Part shown: in pieces, positions 58,416 to 64,000 of the stretch
Layout: every line of letters begins with the position of its first letter
Position numbering within the stretch: the stretch's first letter is position 1
NCBI GenBank assembly: GCA_963728785.1
Contig: CAVSKV010000004.1
Coordinates: forward strand, 558,001 to 622,000
DNA from: JAGWRI01 sp963728785
GTDB taxonomy: Bacteria; Gemmatimonadota; Gemmatimonadetes; Gemmatimonadales; Gemmatimonadaceae
Direction of reading: 5' to 3'
DNA: 64,000 nt
Program-made: the position numbers and the translations under genes
The notes under the pieces: model-generated
What the model was told of the DNA's origin: nothing
Seen by the model: only the letters and a program-made list of their open reading frames with translations
Database searches by the model: none

Positions 58416-60209
58416 GTGTCCATCGCTCTCGCACGCAAATACCGCCCCAAGACCTTCGCCGACGTCGCCGTCCAATCGCACGTCGCGAATACGCTCAAGG
58501 GGGCGATCGCCCGCGGCCGCGTGGCCCATGGCTATCTGCTGTGCGGCCCGCGCGGCGTGGGCAAGACCACGCTCGCCCGCGTGCTCGCCATGGCGCTCAA
58601 CTGCGAGCGGCTGAATGCTGCCAAGGCTGCGCTCGCCCAAGGGGGAGGCGCGGACGCCGAAGGCGGAAGCGCTTCGGATGAGACGCTCGCCCGCGAAGCG
58701 GGCGAGCCGTGCGGGGTGTGCACGGCGTGCATGCGCATCTGGAGCGGCGGCGCTTCCCTCGACGTCGTCGAGATCGACGCCGCCAGCAACCGGGGCGTGG
58801 ACGACGCCCGCGAGCTTCGCGAGCGCGCCATGTACGCCCCCTCGAGCGAGCACGGCTATAAGGTGTATATCGTGGACGAGGCGCACATGCTCACGCGCGA
58901 GGCGTGGAACGCGCTGCTCAAGATCCTCGAAGAGCCGCCCCCGCGCGTCGTGTTCGTCTTTGCCACGACCGAGCCGCAGAAGATCGCCCAAGCTGCCGCG
59001 CCGGTGCTCAGCCGGCTCCAGCGCTTCGACTTCAAACGCATGGGCGCGGCCGACATCCGCGAACGGCTGGAGGTGATTCTGAAGTCCGAGCAGGTGGGCG
59101 CCGAGCCCGAAGCGCTGCTCATGATCGCGCGTGCCGCCGACGGTTCGATGCGCGACGCCCTCAGTCTCACCGACCAGGTGCTCTCCATGGACGAGGGGCC
59201 GCTCACCGCGGCCCGTGTGCGCGAGGCGCTGGGGCTCGTGCCCGAGGACGAGTTCATCGCCCTGCTCGACATCATCGCCGAACGCCGGGCCGGCGACGTG
59301 TTTCCCTTCGTGGCGCGCATCGCCGACGCCGGCGTTGACTTCGGCGTCTTCCTCACAGGGCTCGCCGACATGCTCCGCGCGCAACTCGCCATCGCGCTCG
59401 GCGGCACGGTTCCCGAGCTATCCGATGCGGGGCGCCGGGCGCTTTCCGAACGCGTCAACAGGATCCCGGCGGGCGACCTCCTTCGGATGCTGGGCGCTGC
59501 CGCCGAACTGGAACCGCAGTTCCGCAAGAGCGGCCAGCAGCAAGTGCTCGTCGAAATGCTCCTCGTGCGCTTTGCTCTCATGGACCGCACCGTCGAAATC
59601 GAGGACATGCTGCGGGCGGTGGGGGGCGGCAGCAGCGGCGGGGGTTCGGCGGCCACTCCGCGTCCCGCGCAGGCGGCCCAACCGGTCGTAGCACCGCCGG
59701 CACCGCGCCGCGATGCCTCCCCCGTGCGCCGTGCTCCCAGTGCCGATTTGCCGGCCCCGCGCCCTGCCGCGGCCGCAGTGCTGGCCGATGCGCCACCTAC
59801 GTCCGGGCCAAGACCCGTGCCGCTGGAGCTTTACCTGGTGGCCCAGCGCTGGGACGAACTGGTGCAGCGTGTGCGCTCCGCCGGGATGAGCGTGCTGGCC
59901 AGCGCCCTGGAGAACGGCGCCCCGTCGGCGGTGTCGGCCAGGGGAGGCGGCGAGATCGTGATCCAGCAGGCGGAGCCCAACCCGTTCCACGCTGAAGTGA
60001 TCGAGGAGAAACAGGCGGACTTCCTGGCCGTCCTGCGGGAATTCTTCACCGGTGTGGCGCACATTTCGGTTTCCACCACAGCCCAGGGCGATGCGCCCAA
60101 GCGTCTGACCGACGAGATGATCCGCAGCCAGCGGCTGGCCAGGCTCCGCCAGCAGAATCCGCTGCTCGGCGCCGCCATCGATGTCCTCGATCTGGATGTC
60201 GTGGATTGA
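58416..60209 (+). CDS. dnaX: DNA polymerase III subunit gamma/tau
   Basis: A 597-residue clamp-loader ATPase. RKYRPKTFADV opens the protein; Walker A is GPRGVGKTT (44-52), Walker B VDEAHML, and FVFATTEPQKI the sensor region. The zinc module has Cys63, Cys99, Cys102 and Cys105: between Cys63 and Cys99 there are 35 residues, against about 8 in E. coli, so about 27 residues (67-95, Ala/Gly/Glu-rich) are inserted in frame by a palindromic element. Domain III ends near 400, followed by a Pro/Ala linker and a tau-like C-terminal domain. No A-run slippery site is seen for making gamma. The start is GTG 58416; the frame upstream reads the octamer repeat. Confidence 0.93.
   Translation: MSIALARKYRPKTFADVAVQSHVANTLKGAIARGRVAHGYLLCGPRGVGKTTLARVLAMALNCERLNAAKAALAQGGGADAEGGSASDETLAREAGEPCGVCTACMRIWSGGASLDVVEIDAASNRGVDDARELRERAMYAPSSEHGYKVYIVDEAHMLTREAWNALLKILEEPPPRVVFVFATTEPQKIAQAAAPVLSRLQRFDFKRMGAADIRERLEVILKSEQVGAEPEALLMIARAADGSMRDALSLTDQVLSMDEGPLTAARVREALGLVPEDEFIALLDIIAERRAGDVFPFVARIADAGVDFGVFLTGLADMLRAQLAIALGGTVPELSDAGRRALSERVNRIPAGDLLRMLGAAAELEPQFRKSGQQQVLVEMLLVRFALMDRTVEIEDMLRAVGGGSSGGGSAATPRPAQAAQPVVAPPAPRRDASPVRRAPSADLPAPRPAAAAVLADAPPTSGPRPVPLELYLVAQRWDELVQRVRSAGMSVLASALENGAPSAVSARGGGEIVIQQAEPNPFHAEVIEEKQADFLAVLREFFTGVAHISVSTTAQGDAPKRLTDEMIRSQRLARLRQQNPLLGAAIDVLDLDVVD
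58631..58707 (+). repeat. Palindromic in-frame insertion element inside dnaX
   Basis: The segment is bounded by GCTCGCCC (58631-58638) and GGGCGAGC (58700-58707). It contains a perfect hairpin GCTCGCCCGC-GAA-GCGGGCGAGC (58685-58707), a second CGCC-GAA-GGCG (58655-58665) and the palindrome GAAGCGCTTC (58666-58675). It corresponds to residues missing in usual DnaX proteins. Confidence 0.6.
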
Positions 60210-60221
60210 GCCGGCCCGCGC

Positions 60222-60251
60222 TTGCTTCGCCCCGTTGGTGCGGGGTACTTT
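60222..60251 (+). promoter_or_regulatory. Candidate promoter of the ebfC-recR-mgl unit
   Basis: TTGCTT (60222-60227) and TACTTT (60246-60251) are spaced by 18 bases, 26 bases before the ebfC ATG. Confidence 0.5.
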
Positions 60252-60277
60252 AAACCCTCACCCCCGTTGTGGATTCA

Positions 60278-60595
60278 ATGCCAGACTTCATGAAGATCCT
60301 GCAGCAGGCGCAGGAGATGCAGGGCAAGGTTCAGCAGATGCAAACCGAGCTGGAGCAGATGGTCGTCACCGGCTCCGCCGGCGGCGGCTTGGTGAGCGTG
60401 GAGGTCAACGGGACCGGCGCTGTCCGGGCTGTGAAGATCGACGCCTCGGTGGTCAATCCGGCCGACGTGGAAATGCTGGAAGATCTTGTGGTGGTGGCGG
60501 TTACGGAGGCACAGAAGAAGGCCCAGGGCCAGGCCCAGGAGCACATGGGTGCCTTGACGGGCGGACTTCAGCTTCCGTTCAAATTGCCTTTCTAG
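60278..60595 (+). CDS. ebfC: YbaB/EbfC-family nucleoid-associated protein
   Basis: A 105-residue YbaB/EbfC protein. The N-terminal helix MPDFMKILQQAQEMQGKVQQ and the strand segment VSVEVNGTGAVRAVKID are family hallmarks, and the C-terminus is rich in Gln/Lys. Family members form tweezers-like dimers that bind DNA. The ATG at 60278 is preferred over the GTG/ATG-like codon at 60269 because the helix then starts normally. It is 68 bases after dnaX and one base before the recR GTG, the usual dnaX-ebfC-recR order. Confidence 0.92.
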   Translation: MPDFMKILQQAQEMQGKVQQMQTELEQMVVTGSAGGGLVSVEVNGTGAVRAVKIDASVVNPADVEMLEDLVVVAVTEAQKKAQGQAQEHMGALTGGLQLPFKLPF

Positions 60596-60596
60596 C

Positions 60597-61193
60597 GTGT
60601 CGGCAATCGACGAGCTGGCCACCGAATTCGCCAAGCTGCCGGGTATTGGTCGCAAGACCGCGCTCCGGCTGACGTACCATTTGCTCAAGCAGCCGGTGGA
60701 CCAGAGCCGCCGGCTGGCGCAGTCGCTGGTCACGCTGGGCGAGCGAGTGCGACCGTGCGAGCGGTGCTTCAACCTCACGGAAGAGGCGCTGTGCGAGGTG
60801 TGCCGCGATCCACGCCGGGACCAGGCGGTCGTCTGCGTCGTCGAGGAGGCGTCGGACATCGGGGCCGTCGAGCGGGCGGGGGAGTTCCGCGGCGTGTACC
60901 ACGTACTCGGCGGGCGGCTGTCGCCGCTCGACGGCGTGGGTCCTGAGGATCTCACCGTGGCGCAGCTGGTGGAGCGGGTGGCGGCGGGGCAGGTGCGAGA
61001 GGTGATCGTGGCGACCAACCCGAGCCTCGAGGGCGAGGCGACCGCACTGCTCGTGCGACGGGAACTTGCGGCGGCGGGTGCCGGGGCCGTGTCGGTCACC
61101 CGTATCGCGCTGGGGCTCCCCGTGGGCGGCGATCTGGAGTATGCGGACGGCGTGACCATCGCGCGGGCGCTGTCGGCGCGGAGAGCGATGTAG
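60597..61193 (+). CDS. recR: Recombination protein RecR
   Basis: A 198-residue RecR, which works with RecO and RecF to load RecA at gaps. The N-terminal helix-hairpin-helix (KLPGIGRKTALRLTYHLL) is followed by the zinc finger Cys54, Cys57, Cys66, Cys69 (PCERC...LCEVC) and a Toprim domain with CVVEEASDIGAVE. The C-terminus ends GGDLEYADGVTIARAL, the Walker B-like family motif. GTG start, one base after the ebfC stop; its stop shares a base with the next gene's GTG. Confidence 0.95.
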   Translation: MSAIDELATEFAKLPGIGRKTALRLTYHLLKQPVDQSRRLAQSLVTLGERVRPCERCFNLTEEALCEVCRDPRRDQAVVCVVEEASDIGAVERAGEFRGVYHVLGGRLSPLDGVGPEDLTVAQLVERVAAGQVREVIVATNPSLEGEATALLVRRELAAAGAGAVSVTRIALGLPVGGDLEYADGVTIARALSARRAM

Positions 61194-61465
61194 TGGCGCG
61201 CCGCGAACGGGTTGCGATGGTCGCGGGGTTCGTGGGCGGGGTGGTGGTTGGCCTCGTGGCGTGGAGCGCGCAAATTGAGCGTTCGCGTCGCGAACTGTTC
61301 AGCCACAGCGCGGTACGGCGGGTGGCCGCTCTCGGCTACCTTAGGGGACGGTCCGGGCCGCAGGCGGCGCGGTTGCTTGCCGAGTACGTGGAGTGGGAGC
61401 CCAGACCTCTCCTCCGCCGCCGCGGCGAGCGGATGTTGCAACGGATGCAGGCGAACCTCGAATAG
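61193..61465 (+). CDS. Small membrane-anchored hypothetical protein
   Basis: A 90-residue protein with one N-terminal helix (about 8-25, MVAGFVGGVVVGLVAWS) and an Arg-rich soluble tail (RRVAALGYLRGRSGPQAARL and later RRRGERMLQRMQ). No domain is recognised. It overlaps the recR stop by one base and is followed after 14 bases by the roadblock gene, so it is in the same transcript. Conserved position next to a roadblock/MglA pair would suggest a scaffold or adaptor at the membrane, which is inference only. Confidence 0.6.
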   Translation: MARRERVAMVAGFVGGVVVGLVAWSAQIERSRRELFSHSAVRRVAALGYLRGRSGPQAARLLAEYVEWEPRPLLRRRGERMLQRMQANLE

Positions 61466-61479
61466 ACAGGCGAGATCTC

Positions 61480-61968
61480 ATGCCCGTTGGTGCAGCGAGC
61501 TGGTCATTCACGGAGGACGACTCCAACGCCATTACGGGGGCGTTGCAGCACTTCCTCATCGACAGCAGCGCGCGATGTGCGCTGCTGGTGGATCGCACGG
61601 GTCAGCTCGTGGCCACGGTCGGCGAGCAGCCGAAGTTCGATGCCACCACGTTCGCCACGCTCACGGCCGCCGATTTCAGCGCCAACGATCAACTCGCCAA
61701 GCTCATCGGCGAGTCGGATTTCAACTCGCTCTTCCACCAAGGGGAGAAGGAGTCGATGTATCTGGCGGACGTCGCCGGGCGCGTCATTCTGGTCGTCCTG
61801 TTCGATGACCGCACGACCCTGGGCCTGGTCCGGCTGAAGATGAGGCGAACGGTCGTGGAACTCACGCGTCTCTTCGATGTGGTCTTTGCTCGCGGGACGT
61901 CGGGAGAGCCGGCGGCCCCAAACATTCTCGCCGGCGCCGACGACGAGATCGACAAGCTGTTCCAGTAA
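61480..61968 (+). CDS. Roadblock/LC7-domain protein (MglB-like)
   Basis: A 162-residue protein whose core (about 15-110) is a roadblock/LC7 fold: ALQHFLIDSSARCALLVDRT, GQLVATVGEQ and LVRLKMRR fit its helix-strand order. In Myxococcus and Thermus the roadblock protein MglB is the GTPase-activating partner of MglA. Here the gene lies 15 bases upstream of an MglA-type GTPase gene, so the same partnership is likely. The ATG at 61480 is chosen because the upstream frame (to 61393) is Pro-rich and overlaps the previous gene. Confidence 0.82.
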   Translation: MPVGAASWSFTEDDSNAITGALQHFLIDSSARCALLVDRTGQLVATVGEQPKFDATTFATLTAADFSANDQLAKLIGESDFNSLFHQGEKESMYLADVAGRVILVVLFDDRTTLGLVRLKMRRTVVELTRLFDVVFARGTSGEPAAPNILAGADDEIDKLFQ

Positions 61969-61983
61969 CGGGAGACCTGCAGC

Positions 61984-62661
61984 ATGTCGATGATCAACTA
62001 CGCGTCGCGCGAGATCAACTGCAAGATCGTCTATTACGGCCCGGGGTTGGGCGGCAAGACGTCGAACCTCGAGCACGTCTACGGCAAGGTGCAGCCGGAT
62101 ACGCGCGGCAAGCTCATTTCGCTCGCCACCGAGACCGAGCGCACCCTGTTCTTCGACTTCCTGCCCGTGGACCTCGGCACGATCCGCGGTTTCAAGACGC
62201 GCTTCCACCTCTACACGGTGCCCGGCCAGGTGTATTACAACGCCAGCCGCAAGCTCATCCTCAAGGGCGTGGACGGGATCGTCTTCGTGGGCGACTCACA
62301 GTTCGAGCGCATGGAAGCGAACCAGGAGGCCATGCAGAACCTGTACGACAACATGGCCGAATACGGGTACGATCTCACGAAGATCCCATTCGTTCTTCAG
62401 TATAACAAGCGCGACCTGCCGAACGCGGCGCCCGTCGCCGAGCTCCAGGCGGCCCTCAACCCCGGGTGGGAAGTGGTGGACGCGTCCCGGCACCGCGTGA
62501 CCCCCGACCCCTATCACGCCGGCGAGAACCTCGTGGAACAACTCCCGACGGGAGAATGGCTGGAGCGGGCTCAGTACTTCGAAGCCGTCGCCATCACCGG
62601 CGACGGCGTGTTCGAGACGCTGCGCGCCGTGAGCAAGCTCGTGCTCAAGACGCTGGCCTGA
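61984..62661 (+). CDS. mglA: MglA-type small Ras-like GTPase
   Basis: A 225-residue bacterial Ras-like GTPase. The P-loop is GPGLGGKT (19-26), the G3 region reads TVPGQVYYN with Thr78 in place of the usual Asp (a known feature of MglA proteins), and NKRD (141-144) is G4. About 30 residues of C-terminal helix follow, as in MglA. It would switch between GDP and GTP states with its roadblock partner upstream and recruit polarity or motility factors; no motility genes are in the window. A GGGAG ribosome binding site lies ahead of the ATG. Confidence 0.92.
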   Translation: MSMINYASREINCKIVYYGPGLGGKTSNLEHVYGKVQPDTRGKLISLATETERTLFFDFLPVDLGTIRGFKTRFHLYTVPGQVYYNASRKLILKGVDGIVFVGDSQFERMEANQEAMQNLYDNMAEYGYDLTKIPFVLQYNKRDLPNAAPVAELQAALNPGWEVVDASRHRVTPDPYHAGENLVEQLPTGEWLERAQYFEAVAITGDGVFETLRAVSKLVLKTLA

Positions 62662-62677
62662 GCGGCGCGGGGCACCG

Positions 62678-63397
62678 GTGAACCTCCCGAACTGGCTGAC
62701 CGCGGGGCGCATCGTCGCGGCGCCGTTCATCGCCTGGCTGCCCTTCTCCGGGTCGTCCGAGCTCCGGTTCACGGCCTGGGCCCTGTTCGCCCTCGCCGCG
62801 ATCACGGACTACATCGACGGCTACCTCGCCCGGTCGCGCGCCCAGGAAACCGACCTCGGGCGCCTGCTCGACCCGCTCGCCGACAAGCTCCTGCTGGTCG
62901 CCACCTTCGTCCCGATGTTCGTGCTCATGGGGTCCGGCACCTCGGGGTCGCTCTTTTCGCCGCTCCACACGCCGATGGTGGCCGGCGCTGCCGGCGCCGT
63001 GATGAAGACCAGCGGATTGGCCGCGTTTCCCTTCGTCACCCCGTTCGGCCTCATCGGACTCCCCTGGTGGATACTCGCGGTCATCCTCGGCCGCGAAGCG
63101 TTCATGTCCGTCTTCCGGCAGATCGCCCGCTCGCGCGGCGTCGTCATCTCCGCCATCGGCCCCGCCAAGTGGAAGACGGCCATGCAGCTCGTGTGGGTGG
63201 GGTCGGCCTTCTTCTGGTTCTTCATCGCGACGGTGGCCATGAACCGCCATTGGAGCGGCGACGCCTGGCGCTATTTCGCGAACTTCAATGGGATTGTCGG
63301 AGTGTTCATGATGATCGGCGCCACCGTGCTCACCATGTACTCGTTGTGGCTGTACCTGAGTCGCTTCGGGCGGCTCCTCAGCGCCGCGCCGCGATAG
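62678..63397 (+). CDS. pgsA: CDP-alcohol phosphatidyltransferase, probable phosphatidylglycerophosphate synthase
   Basis: A 239-residue membrane enzyme with about six helices. The family signature is complete: DYIDGYLAR at 44-52, then G61, D65 and D69 (DG-x2-AR-x8-G-x3-D-x3-D). The start (LPNWLTAGRIVAAPFIAWL) is typical of PgsA, which makes phosphatidylglycerophosphate from CDP-diacylglycerol. An insertion of about 35 residues around 85-120 makes it longer than E. coli PgsA (182 residues). GTG start, 16 bases after the GTPase gene. The choice of PgsA over other CDP-alcohol enzymes rests on overall look. Confidence 0.87.
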   Translation: MNLPNWLTAGRIVAAPFIAWLPFSGSSELRFTAWALFALAAITDYIDGYLARSRAQETDLGRLLDPLADKLLLVATFVPMFVLMGSGTSGSLFSPLHTPMVAGAAGAVMKTSGLAAFPFVTPFGLIGLPWWILAVILGREAFMSVFRQIARSRGVVISAIGPAKWKTAMQLVWVGSAFFWFFIATVAMNRHWSGDAWRYFANFNGIVGVFMMIGATVLTMYSLWLYLSRFGRLLSAAPR

Positions 63398-63459
63398 ACT
63401 CGCGCTCTGCCCGCGAGCAGATTGTTGGCGTGGCACGGACCCCGAACGGATGCCCGGAC

Positions 63460-64000
63460 ATGAAGATTGAGCTGGTGACGATAGGCGACGAACTGCTCCT
63501 GGGCTTCACGCTCGATACGAACGCCGCGTATATCGCCCGCCACCTGGCCGACATCGGCGTCGAGATCGAGCGGCGTACCACGGTGGGCGATGAAGCCGGG
63601 CAGATTGCCGTAGCGGTTCGCGAAGGCCTCGACCGCGCCGGCGCCGTGATCACCACCGGCGGTCTCGGCCCCACCAGCGACGACCTCACCAAACCGTCCA
63701 TTGCCGCGCTGTTCGGCCGCGAGATGCGCTTTGACGAGGAACATTTTGCCTGGATGGCCGAGCGGTGGCGCACTCGCTTCGGCCGCGAGATCCCGGCGGC
63801 CAACCGCCAGGAGGCGATGATTCCCGATGGGGCCACCAAACTGCGCAACAACCATGGCTCCGCTCCCGGCATCTGGCTGGAGGACGGGCACGGCCGCTGG
63901 GTGGCCATGCTTCCGGGAGTGCCGCGCGAGATGCGTGGGATGCTCGATGACACGCTGCTTCCCTTGCTCCGCGCCCGCGTGAACGGCGACCGCGTCGTCC
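63460..64000 (+). CDS. cinA: CinA-family protein, N-terminal part (3' truncated by window edge)
   Basis: The first 180 codons of a CinA-type protein: MKIELVTIGDELLLGFTLDT is the hallmark N-terminus, and VITTGGLGPTSDDLTKPSIA is the molybdopterin-binding-fold loop of the COG1058 domain. The frame is open to base 64000. Full-length CinA proteins also carry a C-terminal NMN-deamidase domain that would lie beyond the edge. The gene follows pgsA by 62 bases. In bacteria with natural transformation cinA is often next to recA, but here it follows pgsA, also a common order. Confidence 0.9.
   Translation, partial: MKIELVTIGDELLLGFTLDTNAAYIARHLADIGVEIERRTTVGDEAGQIAVAVREGLDRAGAVITTGGLGPTSDDLTKPSIAALFGREMRFDEEHFAWMAERWRTRFGREIPAANRQEAMIPDGATKLRNNHGSAPGIWLEDGHGRWVAMLPGVPREMRGMLDDTLLPLLRARVNGDRVV

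Noticed and set aside
58685..58707. Programmed frameshift signal in dnaX
   Set aside because: The hairpin is in the zinc module, far upstream of where gamma would end, and no A-run or slippery heptamer precedes it.

Overview
This is a 64 kb stretch of a high-GC bacterial chromosome, roughly two thirds G+C by eye. Genes are tightly packed and start with ATG or GTG. The contents fit a soil-type Gemmatimonadota, or less likely an Acidobacteriota-like lineage. The pointers are two ~815-residue MacB/FtsX-type orphan permeases, two ~1,000-residue exported VPS10/sortilin-like propellers, several exported S9 and S10 peptidases, a TonB receptor with a carboxypeptidase-regulatory-like domain, and a dnaX-ebfC-recR-roadblock-MglA-pgsA-cinA gene order. 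This assignment is inference; no rRNA or tRNA gene is present to fix it.

Layout. 1-2.7 kb: the 3' part of a GH78 alpha-L-rhamnosidase and a small membrane protein. 3.0-11.4 kb: a run of same-strand genes (TonB receptor, acyl-CoA ligase, alpha/beta hydrolase, LacI regulator, V4R-like sensor, second hydrolase, SDR oxidoreductase) that looks like an uptake and catabolic locus for a carboxylic or aromatic acid. 11.4-18.3 kb (minus strand): permease, MFS exporter overlapping a histidine phosphatase, dienelactone-hydrolase-like protein, exported beta-propeller, DoxX protein. 18.5-23.4 kb: S10 carboxypeptidase, orphan HigA-like regulator, second permease. 23.5-34.2 kb: hotdog thioesterase, a frameshifted GH51 arabinofuranosidase, and an exported peptidase/propeller cluster. 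34.3-49.2 kb: GNAT and saccharopine-dehydrogenase-like genes, argJ, a Tet-type MFS pump, a polyphosphate pair (PPK2 and CHAD), hrpB, an alanyl-tRNA editing protein, a second sortilin-like propeller and a sorbosone-dehydrogenase-like protein. 49.3-55.6 kb: central carbon genes (transaldolase, pyruvate kinase, MBL hydrolase, glucose-6-phosphate isomerase, class II aldolase). 55.6-64 kb: YtxH, YihY/BrkB, threonine aldolase, the SRP RNA with promoter and terminator, dnaX, ebfC, recR, a small membrane protein, roadblock and MglA-type GTPase, pgsA, and the start of cinA.

The most unusual structure is not a gene. Short octanucleotide tandem repeats recur at four places: CTGCCCGA at 47.83 and 58.38 kb, and CGTCCTAC/GTAGGACG at 24.00 and 42.72 kb. 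One array lies in frame inside hrpB. A separate ~77 bp palindromic insertion lies in frame inside the zinc module of dnaX. Exported proteins across the window also share Arg/Gly-rich low-complexity linkers. The GH51 gene carries a clean one-base frameshift that is either a sequencing error or a recent inactivation.

Calls rest on reading translated sequence and motifs by eye. No database search was run, so family names are firm where motifs are quoted and softer elsewhere. Most residue ranges for domains are approximate.
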